DNA of 10,108 nt from Actinomycetes bacterium (GTDB taxonomy: Bacteria; Actinomycetota; Coriobacteriia; Coriobacteriales; Eggerthellaceae), in the NCBI GenBank assembly GCA_023403475.1, contig JAEYEL010000010.1:1-10108 (forward strand). Reading direction: 5' to 3'. Position 1 is the stretch's first letter, and each line of letters opens with the position of its first letter. Both the position numbers and the translations under genes were made by a program. The notes below the pieces were generated by a model. That model saw only the letters and a program-made list of their open reading frames with translations, had not been told where the DNA came from and made no database searches. Shown here one piece after another: positions 1 to 6,941 of this stretch.

Positions 1-7
1 CGCACCC

Positions 8-90
8 AAAAAGCAGAAAGCCCCGCGATGTTGAACTGCATTCCGGTTCTTGGACACAAAGAATGGGAGGCGGTTCAGTTCGCGGGGCTT
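8..90 (-). terminator. Terminator-like hairpin after the zinc-ribbon gene
   Basis: A perfect 10-bp inverted repeat (AAGCCCCGCG at 18-27, CGCGGGGCTT at 81-90) has a second inner stem (32-38 with 71-77, one G-U pair). Read on the minus strand it lies just after the stop of the zinc-ribbon gene (111). The closing arm runs into a T-rich tract (TTTCTGCTTTTT). That is the arrangement of an intrinsic terminator, but the total loop is long, so an element end or a processed structure is also possible. Confidence 0.5.
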
Positions 91-110
91 GTCGATCTTT
101 TGCCCAGACG

Positions 111-428
111 CTACTTTCCCGTTGGGGCCTTCGGCACGCTGGGAACTTGGGGCACGCTGGGAACCTTCGGGCTGCTCGAAGCACAGGGCGCACCAGGTAC
201 ACCAGGTACACCGGGGGCTTTCGGCGCACCAGGGGTTTTCGGCGCACCGGGAGTGCCAGAGGTTCCGGGAGCCTTAGGCGCTCCGGGCACCCCGGGCACA
301 CTGGGAACCGCAGGCCCTGCGGGAAGCTCGGCCCCGCATTGCGCGCAAACGGTCGCCGTCGGATCGTTTTTTGCCCCGCAGTCGGGGCAAGTCTTCTCGG
401 CCTCAACGGTCGGTGGTCTGAAACACAT
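111..428 (-). CDS. Small zinc-ribbon protein with collagen-like Pro/Gly repeat tail
   Basis: This 105-residue protein has two parts. Residues 14-32 form a zinc ribbon with two CxxC knuckles (C14/C17 and C28/C31, ten residues apart), the double-zinc-ribbon style found at the N-terminus of many bacterial membrane or regulatory proteins. Residues 39-102 are a nearly uninterrupted run of three-residue units of the form (V/A/T)-P-(G/K/S), low in complexity, with only short breaks. No membrane segment or signal peptide follows, so the protein probably stays in the cytoplasm. The start is supported by AGGAG 7 nt upstream of the ATG. The gene follows the VOC gene by 117 nt on the same strand and could be co-transcribed, but nothing links its function to it. 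The function is unknown. The tail may be a flexible or polyproline-type linker, and the copy number of its repeat is likely to vary between strains. Confidence 0.75.
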   Translation of the reverse strand: MCFRPPTVEAEKTCPDCGAKNDPTATVCAQCGAELPAGPAVPSVPGVPGAPKAPGTSGTPGAPKTPGAPKAPGVPGVPGAPCASSSPKVPSVPQVPSVPKAPTGK

Positions 429-545
429 TTTCTACTCCTGTTCTTTCTGTTACTCCGTTTTGCGCGGTCGCAGCGAAGCCGATCTTCTCTGCAACCGATT
501 GCTCGCACAGCCTCTACGGTAGCTGCGCCCTTTGCGACAGCGTTT

Positions 546-1016
546 CTACGGCAGCGGTGCGATATCGTCTTGAACAGCCTCGATGCGCTCGTTGCCAGGC
601 CCTCTGAAGAACATGATCTTCAGATGCGCACCGCCGTTCCCGTAAACTTGGAAAACATCGTCATCCCGCTCTTCCAAAGGACGATCGAATGGGCAGAGCG
701 CGTCAAATGGGCCTGCTTCGATGGCAATGCCCCTCTCGTTCAGAAGCGCCACAAACTCGTCCATGTTCTCGACACGAACGGCCAAATGGTTCAAAGCCCC
801 AGCATTGGCTTCGACGCACGCCTTGTCAGCGGTTTCCAAAAGCTCGATGACAATGCCTCCGCCGTTTTTGATCCACGCCATTTTCAAAGGCTTGTCGCCC
901 TCCATGGTCTCGGTAGAGAAAAGGTGACGGAAACCGAAATTCTTACAGTACCAGTCTATGGACTCGTTGATGTCTTTACAGTAGATGCCCTGATGATGGG
1001 TCTCGATTGCCTTCAT
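546..1016 (-). CDS. VOC superfamily (glyoxalase/bleomycin-resistance fold) protein
   Basis: This 156-residue protein has the paired beta-alpha-beta-beta-beta layout of the vicinal oxygen chelate (VOC) fold. The first module starts at HHQGIYCKDINESIDWY and runs to IVIELLE (about residues 7-61). The second starts at LNHLAVRVENMDEFVALL and runs to GAHLKIMFF (about 76-137). Expected metal-ligand positions are H8, E58 and H77. The fourth, usually Glu in the last strand, is Leu/Lys here (132-133), so a full metal site is doubtful. The start was set at 1016 because AAGGAG sits 8 nt upstream. Longer in-frame starts at 1076 and 1127 have no ribosome binding site and would read into the hexamer repeat region. 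VOC proteins include lyases, isomerases, epimerases and dioxygenases. The position behind the molybdoenzyme genes suggests a role on the same aromatic substrate or product, but that is inference. Confidence 0.85.
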   Translation of the reverse strand: MKAIETHHQGIYCKDINESIDWYCKNFGFRHLFSTETMEGDKPLKMAWIKNGGGIVIELLETADKACVEANAGALNHLAVRVENMDEFVALLNERGIAIEAGPFDALCPFDRPLEERDDDVFQVYGNGGAHLKIMFFRGPGNERIEAVQDDIAPLP

Positions 1017-1106
1017 GTAGCCGATCTCCTTCCAAAGTCTCAAGTCGGAAAAGATGTGCGGTGCTTTTGCTGTCATGTTCAACAGTTCGAATCGGCTGCC
1101 GCAGTC

Positions 1107-1170
1107 GGGAAAGGGAAAGTCGAGCACCTTTCCCTTTCCCTTTCCCTTGCCCTTTCCCTTTCCCTTTCTC
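1107..1170 (-). repeat. Hexamer tandem array (GGGAAA on minus strand) with hairpin and G-quadruplex potential
   Basis: On the plus strand, TTTCCC is repeated seven times from 1129 to 1170. The unit at 1147-1152 has one change (TTGCCC) and the last unit has one change (TTTCTC). On the minus strand, which is the transcribed sense here, this is six consecutive GGG runs separated by 3-nt loops, enough for a G-quadruplex. Next to it, 1107-1119 (GGGAAAGGGAAAG, plus strand) is a perfect 13-bp complement of 1128-1140, with an 8-nt loop. It lies between the stop of the Fe-S gene (1184) and the VOC start (1016). It may act as a transcription barrier or 3'-end stabiliser, and its length could change by slippage. 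Confidence 0.9.
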
Positions 1171-1183
1171 AGGCGTTCTTGCT

Positions 1184-2005
1184 TTAAGCTTTGTACATCG
1201 CAATAGTGCCGACGTTGAGATCTTTGTCTACGGTGGAGATAAAGTCCTTCACGTGACGGGGCAGATAGCCTTCCGCCTCGACGTCGATGGCGTACTCGGC
1301 AGCGGGGATCTGCTTGAACCAGAAATCGCCGAACCAGTCGCTTTCGGTCTCCATGGCCTCGCCGGTCTCCTTGTTGGTCAGAGTGACCTTGGCGCCGATG
1401 ATAACTTCTTCGTCCTCAAGGTCGGCGATCTCGCCACCGATGAAGCGCTTGGGAAGGTTCAGATAATACACGCTAGGCTGGGTGTTGAGCTCGGGCTTCA
1501 AAAGCTCGGCTTTCTCCAGTTCGGCGGCAAACTCTTCTTCCTCGCCGTAGCGGAGCACGTCGTGGGCGCAGGCGTCCACGCAGCGCGGCACGGTCCAACC
1601 GTCGTCCAGCAAATGCGCGCAGCCGGTGCACTTCTGGGCCACGTTCATTTCGGTATTCCAGAACATGGCTCCGTAAGGGCAGGCATCGACGATGGCCTTT
1701 TGACCCTTGGCCTTGACGGGATCGACGATGACCAACCCGTCTTCGCGGCGATAGACGGCACCGTCTTTCGCCACAGCCATGCAGGGAGCGTTCTTGCAGT
1801 GCTGGCACATGATGGGAGTGTAGGAAACGGTGACCTTGGGCACCTGGCCGCGCTCTTTTTCCTCGACGCGCATCCAGTGCTGGCCGGTATCAGGCTGGGG
1901 AATCGCAATAGGCGACCAGTCGTTGTCAACATGCTCGTCTTTGCAGACGATTTCGCAGCTGCGGCAGCCGACGCATTTCTCGACATCAACAACAAAGATT
2001 TTCAT
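1184..2005 (-). CDS. Iron-sulfur subunit of molybdopterin oxidoreductase, transhydroxylase small-subunit type
   Basis: This 273-residue electron-transfer subunit has two domains. Residues 1-150 are ferredoxin-like with cysteines C11xxC14xxC17xxxC21, C67xxC70xxxxC75, C109-P, and C126xxC129 followed by C142xxxC146. That makes 12 cysteines, enough for three [4Fe-4S] clusters, whereas DmsB/NrfC-type subunits usually have 16. Position 79 is Ala where a fourth cysteine of the second motif would be expected. Residues about 195-273 look like a Cna-B or carboxypeptidase-regulatory-like beta-sandwich (GAKVTLTNKETGEAM, then GDFWFKQIPAAEYAIDVEAEGY). Three clusters plus a C-terminal beta-sandwich is the known architecture of the small subunit of Pelobacter pyrogallol-phloroglucinol transhydroxylase. 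No Tat signal or membrane anchor is visible, so it should be cytoplasmic. The ATG lies 3 nt after the large-subunit stop. Its ribosome binding site (GAGGAGG, 2014-2020) is made by the last codons of that gene, which suggests translational coupling. Confidence 0.9.
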   Translation of the reverse strand: MKIFVVDVEKCVGCRSCEIVCKDEHVDNDWSPIAIPQPDTGQHWMRVEEKERGQVPKVTVSYTPIMCQHCKNAPCMAVAKDGAVYRREDGLVIVDPVKAKGQKAIVDACPYGAMFWNTEMNVAQKCTGCAHLLDDGWTVPRCVDACAHDVLRYGEEEEFAAELEKAELLKPELNTQPSVYYLNLPKRFIGGEIADLEDEEVIIGAKVTLTNKETGEAMETESDWFGDFWFKQIPAAEYAIDVEAEGYLPRHVKDFISTVDKDLNVGTIAMYKA

Positions 2006-2008
2006 GAT

Positions 2009-4588
2009 TTAAGCCTCCTCATCCGTGATGATGACGGTCTCGGCAATTTGGCCGGTGTCCTTGTCGTAGACCTTGCTGAACGCCTCGGGATACTGCTTGG
2101 CAAGCTCGAACACGTCAACCTTGTCTATGTTCACCAAGAAGCTGTTCGTCACTTCGCCCGGGGCGTTTTTGGAGGTGGTGTTAGACGGGCAGATGAGGTT
2201 GTTGGCACCTGCGCGGTCGAATTCGCCGATGACGATGCTGTCAACGCGAGCACCGTGATCCTGGTAAATGGCACCGGGAATGATGCGCTCGCTTATGCGG
2301 ATGGCTCCCAGCACAGCGCCGCGCTCGTTGTACATCTTGACGATATCGCCGTCCTTGACGTTCACTTTGACGGCATCGACCGGGTTGATCCAGATGGGCT
2401 CGTACTTGTAGCCGTCGGGGCCTTCTATCTTGCAGGTCTCGAACTCGCGCATCCAGGTGTTGTCGTCGTTGTTCGCATGAACGCGCCAACGCGGATGGTT
2501 GGTTACCAGCAGGTACGGATACTCTTTGGCGCGCGGGTGGAGCAGCGACTCGGAATGGGACTCGCCATAGGGAATGAAGTGGGGAACGGGCGGGCGCTCT
2601 TCGTCGTCCGGATAATGCGCGGCCAAACCGGTCGAATAGAACTCCACTTTGCCGGTGGGCGTGTTGAACCTCTCGGAGTCGGCATCTTTCCACCATTCGC
2701 GCAAATGCATACGATCGTTCTCCCAATCCTTGGCGGTGGGAACGACATAGTAGCCCTTTTCCATCCACTCTTCGTAGGAAATCATGTCCTGGCAGCCGGA
2801 GTTCTCGAAGCCCTTCTTGATGAGCTCTTCCTCAGTGCCTTCGACGTACTGATCGCGCAAACCGAGCTTCTCGGCAATGGCTATGACGCATTCCCAGTCG
2901 GAAAGCGAGTCGCCAACATGGGGGCACGCCTGCTCTTCATGCAGAATCATGTTGTAGTTCAGGCCGTACAAATCGGCGGAGATGTCTTGCACTTCGAGCT
3001 TGGTGGTAGTGGGCAAAACGATGTCGGCGAACAGGCAGTCGTTTTCCATCCAAGGATGCTGCGCCATGATGAATTCCAAATTCGGATGACGCAGAGCACG
3101 CTGCATCTCGTTGCCGCCGTTCCAGCAAGTTTGCCAGCAGGGGCTGTCGGTCCAGATCATGTGAATGCCAGGGCAGCCGGGCTGCGGGAAATCCCATTCG
3201 ATGAACTGGTCTTCGGCAGGCAAGCCGGCAATGACATGGCCGCCGGACCAATGAACGGGCGGATTCATGATGGCTTGGGGAATGAGCGTCTTCGGAATAA
3301 AGTTGGTCGGGGTGGTGAGCATCGCCCAGCCATGGTAAACGGAGTTCATGTCGGGCTGGCATTCGGAACGAGGCAACGGATATATGTCGTCGATACCGAA
3401 CAGTCCCACGTCCATGAAATTCATCTGGCCGGCACCGGGCTTGCCGAGCTGCTGCATGGTCAGCAAGGCCACTTCCAGACGGGCGGGTTCAGACGAGTAA
3501 GCCGCGCGGATCATGCCGCCGCCTGCGCAGTGTCCGACAGAAACCGCGTGCGCAGCCCAATAGCGGGCAAGCGCTTTGATCTGACGGGCGGGAACGCCGC
3601 AGATGGGAGCCGCCCATGCAGGGGTCTTCGGCACGCCGTCTTCTTGGCCTGTGATGTAGTATTCGAACCAGTCGAAGCCAACGGAATGGGAATTCACCCA
3701 CTCGCGGTCAAATAGGCCTTCCTTGATCCACGTGTAGGCGATGGCGCACTGCAAAGCCGCATCGGTGTTCGGAAGAACGGGAATCCACTTGTCGGCGTGC
3801 GCAGCGGCCGCGTAGTTCAGATCGGGAGTGATGAAGATCTGCATGATGCCCGCTTCAGTAAGGAAGCTTTCCAGAACGCCGGGCATCATGCCGCCCCAGC
3901 CCCACGGAGTGGTTTCCGGGTCGCCGGACCACATGATCAGGCAGTCGCCGTTCTCGCAAATGTCCTTGAACAAGTTCTCGACGTGCCCTTGCTTGCCGAC
4001 AGGCTCCATGCCCCACATATGCTTGGCGCCCCAGGTCCAGCCTTCCCACGAGTCGGGCTGGCGAGCCTGCAGGGTGTATCCGCCTAAAAGATCGAGAAGC
4101 TTCTGTTCGCAGCCATGCGCCGCATGGAGAATCTTGGATTCGCCGTGGCCGTCGCATTGCAGCAGCAAAGCCTCCATACCGTAGGTTTCCTTGATGCGAA
4201 GGATTTCCTTCGCGCAGATTTCGGCCGCTTCGTCCCAGGAGATGCGCACATACTTGGACTCGCCGCGGGTTTCGGGATGGCGGTCGCCATCGGGATCCCA
4301 ATCGACGCGCTTTAGCGGAAAAGGAACGCGGTTCTTGGAATAGACGCGCTTCTTGTAGCCGTATTGAAGCGGACTCGGGCAGGTGTGGGTCTTGGGTTCT
4401 AGAACGGCGCCGTTACGCGCGGTGATCTTCCAAGGGCGCATATCCTCGATATTGTACTTCTCGTCGTAGTGCAAAGGACGGATACGAATGATCTTTCCGT
4501 CCTTCACATCGACTGCTGCGGAATTCGATCCGAGGCCGAATCCGCACAGGCCGAGAGACTTATAGACGGTTTTCGTTTCGCCTGACAT
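2009..4588 (-). CDS. Molybdopterin (bis-MGD) oxidoreductase large subunit, pyrogallol transhydroxylase / catechol dehydroxylase type
   Basis: This 859-residue protein is a catalytic subunit of the DMSO reductase superfamily. Family landmarks include VRISWDEAAEICAKEI (104-130), the central cofactor-binding region, and a C-terminal molydopterin-dinucleotide-binding domain starting near YPYLLVTNHPRWRVHANND (690-709) with INPVDAVKVNVKDGDIV (734-750). The N-terminus has a single cysteine (C15) and no CxxC[x]nC motif, so it should carry no [4Fe-4S] cluster, unlike most relatives. It also has no twin-arginine signal, so it should be cytoplasmic. The motif PDSW (178-181) matches the Asp-Ser-Trp of Pelobacter transhydroxylase, where Ser is the Mo ligand. 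H148 sits where the catalytic His of that enzyme is expected. These residue matches are from memory and need an alignment. The start is supported by AGGAGG (4595-4600) 6 nt upstream. Probable chemistry is removal or transfer of a hydroxyl on a polyhydroxylated aromatic. Pyrogallol, catechol or gallate-type substrates cannot be told apart here. Confidence 0.9.
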   Translation of the reverse strand: MSGETKTVYKSLGLCGFGLGSNSAAVDVKDGKIIRIRPLHYDEKYNIEDMRPWKITARNGAVLEPKTHTCPSPLQYGYKKRVYSKNRVPFPLKRVDWDPDGDRHPETRGESKYVRISWDEAAEICAKEILRIKETYGMEALLLQCDGHGESKILHAAHGCEQKLLDLLGGYTLQARQPDSWEGWTWGAKHMWGMEPVGKQGHVENLFKDICENGDCLIMWSGDPETTPWGWGGMMPGVLESFLTEAGIMQIFITPDLNYAAAAHADKWIPVLPNTDAALQCAIAYTWIKEGLFDREWVNSHSVGFDWFEYYITGQEDGVPKTPAWAAPICGVPARQIKALARYWAAHAVSVGHCAGGGMIRAAYSSEPARLEVALLTMQQLGKPGAGQMNFMDVGLFGIDDIYPLPRSECQPDMNSVYHGWAMLTTPTNFIPKTLIPQAIMNPPVHWSGGHVIAGLPAEDQFIEWDFPQPGCPGIHMIWTDSPCWQTCWNGGNEMQRALRHPNLEFIMAQHPWMENDCLFADIVLPTTTKLEVQDISADLYGLNYNMILHEEQACPHVGDSLSDWECVIAIAEKLGLRDQYVEGTEEELIKKGFENSGCQDMISYEEWMEKGYYVVPTAKDWENDRMHLREWWKDADSERFNTPTGKVEFYSTGLAAHYPDDEERPPVPHFIPYGESHSESLLHPRAKEYPYLLVTNHPRWRVHANNDDNTWMREFETCKIEGPDGYKYEPIWINPVDAVKVNVKDGDIVKMYNERGAVLGAIRISERIIPGAIYQDHGARVDSIVIGEFDRAGANNLICPSNTTSKNAPGEVTNSFLVNIDKVDVFELAKQYPEAFSKVYDKDTGQIAETVIITDEEA

Positions 4589-4641
4589 GTAGTTCCTCCT
4601 CTGTTTCGTTGGTGCATGAAAAAGCAGATCTCGTCGTCACA

Positions 4642-4661
4642 GATGAAGCACGGATGAAGCA
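4642..4661. repeat. Tandem direct repeat GATGAAGCA, one helical turn apart
   Basis: GATGAAGCA occurs at 4642-4650 and again at 4653-4661, an 11-bp period that puts both copies on the same face of the DNA. It lies 54-73 bp upstream of the molybdoenzyme start codon. The position suits a regulator site or part of a transcribed leader. Nothing else identifies it. Confidence 0.6.
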
Positions 4662-4723
4662 GCGATACCCCCCATCTTTTATTATTTGACTGTTGCCTTA
4701 CGCCTTGCTTTGCTGGTATGCTT

Positions 4724-4734
4724 GCCAAGTTGGC
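4724..4734. promoter_or_regulatory. Candidate operator, copy 1: GCCAAGTTGGC
   Basis: An inverted repeat GCCAA-G-TTGGC lies 136 bp upstream of the molybdoenzyme start and 200 bp upstream of the regulator start. The identical 11-mer is found at 6942-6952 upstream of the MFS gene. Its placement suggests the binding site of the LuxR-type regulator encoded next door. Confidence 0.6.
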
Positions 4735-4837
4735 TCTGATGAAAAAGGATAGCCTTGCCCTTTCGCAAGACCATCGAGCCTGAATGGTGAAACAACGTCT
4801 TGAGACAAGTTTCGTGTATGCCGTGCAGTGTGACTTC

Positions 4838-4849
4838 ACGCTATAGCGT
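4838..4849. promoter_or_regulatory. Perfect 12-bp palindrome ACGCTATAGCGT
   Basis: The sequence is fully self-complementary. Its arm CGCTATA recurs at 4900-4906, close to the regulator start. It may be an autoregulatory site of the luxR gene. No protein can be assigned from the sequence alone. Confidence 0.4.
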
Positions 4850-4933
4850 TGAGAGTGAGGGCTTTCACCTGCACGTTTATAGAGGAGACGATCAAGAGGC
4901 GCTATACATCGGATTGCTTGGGGGGAATGACGT

Positions 4934-6715
4934 GTGCTAAAAGCCGAAGAAACGAGCGCCGAGAAAAGCAGCTGGAAAAAAGCAGCAGCGAAAAGACGCG
5001 GCGCGCGCGGGTCCGGCGCAAATGACGGGCGCAATAGCGGCGCGAGCAATGGCGAGACGCGCGGGGGCGGCGCGCTTGGGGGCGGCGCGGGCAATGGCGG
5101 CACCCTCGATGCCGATCTGCCGAACGTCGAGCGCAGACCATGCAAAACGCAGAAATCTTGCGAGACCGAAGGCTTGCGAGAGAAAAGGGTTCAGTCCGAT
5201 CTTTCGGCGATTCCCTTCCGTCTTTTGGGCTTTGGCGTTTTACTGGGGTGGCATTTCCTCATTCTTTACTTCCCGCTCAGGCTTTTCGACGACAGCCTTA
5301 TATCCGAAGCGCTGTTCTGGCGGCAAGTGTCGCTGAACGGGTCGCTTTTCGTTTTCTTCTTCCTGTTCGGCTGGATTATGGACAAGGTGTTTCCACGCAC
5401 CCCGAAAATGATGGGCACCGTCCTTGCTGCGGGAACCGTGGTGGCAACCGTTGGCTGCGCGGGAGCGCTTCTCGCCCCTAGCGCCTCGCCCATGCTTGTT
5501 ACGACGACGGTGGCCATGGGCGCAGGTGAGGCAATCCTTATGCTGCTCTGGCTGCAGTTCTATTCGGAAACCTCGGTTAACTACTCATGCTACTACCTTG
5601 CGGCCTCGGCAGTTATTGGCTCCCTCATCTGCTTCTTCACGCGTAACCTTACCAGCGAGCTTGCCCTTGTGGTGTTTGTTTTGCTGCCTGTCGTTTCGGC
5701 CGGCATGCTGCACTTCGGCGAGAAGTCAACCGCGCGGCGCTTCGACGAATGGGAGGGCGCGGGCACTCCCAACTGGGAGGCGGCGAGACGGCCTTTTGCT
5801 CGCAGCACAGCGCAGCTGGCCATATTCGGACTGGTTTTCGGCATGTTCCAAGGAAGCGTGGGGGCGCACGGAAACGTGCTGCTTGCGGTGGCGGAACCCT
5901 TCTCGGTTCTGGGCGTAGGGCTTGCCGGACTGCTCATTGTGGGTTTGTACTGGGCTTCCCCTGTTCGCCCCAACCTCAGTTTCGTACACAAGCTTTCGAC
6001 CTTGCTTTTCACCGGCGGGCTCATGCTCGTCCCCTTCGCCAAAGACGTCCTCGTCAACGTGGCGGCCACCGCCGTGATGACCGGTTTCGTGCTGCTCGAA
6101 ACCATCACGCTTATTCTCATGGTAGACCTTGTTCGCACCTTCGACATCAAAGCAGGCTTCACCATCGGGCTCAACCGCGGCTTGGAGTACGGATCGTTCA
6201 CCGTGGGCATTGTGGTGGGCGGCATTTTATGGCAGAACTTTGAAAACATGACGGGCTTTTCGTTCGCCTTCGTTTCCCTTGCAGTGTTCGTGGGAATAAC
6301 CGCCGCGCTTCTCCTTCTTGACGAGAAGAACATATGGGCGGCCGATTTTTACCTTGAGCAGGAAAAGATAGCCGACGACACCTTGTATTCTGCGCATACC
6401 GAACGAAGGCCGAGCGGACGTTGGCGCGCCGCATGCAACAAGATATGCTTCGAGCACGGGCTTTCTCCTAGGGAAAGCGAGATATTCCTGCTCATGGCGA
6501 AAGGCCGGAATGCCGAATACATTCAAAACGCACTGTTCATTTCGAACCACACGGCCAAAACGCACATTGCGAATATCTATCGCAAGCTTGACGTGCATTC
6601 AGCTCAAGAACTGCTCGACCTCGTAGAGGATGCTAAAGAGGAACCGGGCGACGCGAAGGAACGGGCGCGGGAATCCAATGAAACCCTCCCGTCGGCAACT
6701 CCCTCGAACGGATAG
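4934..6715 (+). CDS. Membrane-bound LuxR-family transcriptional regulator (MFS-like 12-helix sensor domain plus HTH)
   Basis: This 593-residue regulator has three parts. Residues 1-92 are hydrophilic and low in complexity (rich in Gly, Ala, Arg, Asn and Ser). Residues about 95-462 contain roughly twelve hydrophobic helices arranged like an MFS transporter, for example 95-116, 133-149, 161-181, 188-208, 293-312, 318-340, 418-435 and 442-462. Residues about 508-565 are a LuxR/GerE helix-turn-helix: LSPRESEIFLLMAKG, then ISNHTAKTHIANIYRKLDVHSAQEL. Regulators of this design are abundant in Eggerthellaceae and often sit beside molybdoenzymes. The membrane part presumably senses the substrate, and the cytoplasmic HTH activates the target promoters. 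The start is a GTG preceded by a G-rich tract (GGGGGGA, 4920-4926). No better start with a ribosome binding site was seen before the first helix, so the unusual N-terminus is probably translated but not certain. It is divergent from the molybdoenzyme operon. Confidence 0.9.
   Translation: MLKAEETSAEKSSWKKAAAKRRGARGSGANDGRNSGASNGETRGGGALGGGAGNGGTLDADLPNVERRPCKTQKSCETEGLREKRVQSDLSAIPFRLLGFGVLLGWHFLILYFPLRLFDDSLISEALFWRQVSLNGSLFVFFFLFGWIMDKVFPRTPKMMGTVLAAGTVVATVGCAGALLAPSASPMLVTTTVAMGAGEAILMLLWLQFYSETSVNYSCYYLAASAVIGSLICFFTRNLTSELALVVFVLLPVVSAGMLHFGEKSTARRFDEWEGAGTPNWEAARRPFARSTAQLAIFGLVFGMFQGSVGAHGNVLLAVAEPFSVLGVGLAGLLIVGLYWASPVRPNLSFVHKLSTLLFTGGLMLVPFAKDVLVNVAATAVMTGFVLLETITLILMVDLVRTFDIKAGFTIGLNRGLEYGSFTVGIVVGGILWQNFENMTGFSFAFVSLAVFVGITAALLLLDEKNIWAADFYLEQEKIADDTLYSAHTERRPSGRWRAACNKICFEHGLSPRESEIFLLMAKGRNAEYIQNALFISNHTAKTHIANIYRKLDVHSAQELLDLVEDAKEEPGDAKERARESNETLPSATPSNG
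5037..5099 (+). repeat. GC-rich imperfect 18-bp duplication within the regulator N-terminus
   Basis: GCGGCGCGAGCAATGGCG at 5037-5054 recurs at 5082-5099 with a single change (A to G). The spacing is exactly 45 bp, so the repeat is in frame. It encodes SGASNG (35-40) and GGAGNG (50-55). The surrounding 4995-5115 is clearly more GC-rich than the rest of the gene. Confidence 0.75.
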
Positions 6716-6941
6716 CCAACGATCGGCGCCTTGCCGACGTCTTGAGGCGACCGAGGTTTGCGCAAGCGGAGTTTTGCGGTAACCGGCGTTTCGCGGGCAC
6801 AGAGCCACGAAAGCGAGTTGCAAAGACCCCCATTCCTAGCACCCTATTCCCATGAGTTTGGCGCTTGCCGCTTTATGCCCGAACGCGTTTTATGGCTGCT
6901 AGGCTGATGCGTGCGAGCTGCGGTTTCTTCATAATGGCACC

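Larger units (their letters stand above)
4589..4933. promoter_or_regulatory. Divergent control region between the molybdoenzyme operon and the LuxR-type regulator
   Basis: This 345-bp gene-free stretch holds the promoters for both directions. It contains a tandem GATGAAGCA pair (4642-4661), an AT-rich tract (4678-4689) that could hold the minus-strand -10 element, the odd palindrome GCCAAGTTGGC (4724-4734), the perfect palindrome ACGCTATAGCGT (4838-4849) with a further CGCTATA at 4900-4906, and possible plus-strand -10 elements (TATAGA at 4878, TATACA at 4903). No -35/-10 pair with standard spacing was convincing, which fits promoters that need an activator. Confidence 0.75.

Noticed and set aside
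28..522. Plus-strand frames rich in Gly-Thr-Pro opposite the zinc-ribbon gene
   Set aside because: They mirror the Pro/Gly repeat on the other strand. The minus-strand frame has a zinc ribbon and a ribosome binding site; these have neither.
976..1203. Minus-strand frame coding Lys-Gly repeats
   Set aside because: It is only a translation of the GGGAAA hexamer array, and it overlaps the supported starts and stops of the neighbouring genes.
1007..3715. A 902-codon plus-strand open frame opposite the molybdoenzyme and Fe-S genes
   Set aside because: It is the antisense shadow of two clearly conserved genes in high-GC DNA. Its translation has no recognisable domain and it has no ribosome binding site.
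4504..5145. Minus-strand frame of 213 codons over the divergent promoter region
   Set aside because: It overlaps the starts of two well-supported genes, has a low-complexity Pro/Arg translation, and matches nothing known.
6723..6737. Hairpin after the regulator stop as a terminator
   Set aside because: The stem is only 5 bp and no T-run follows it.
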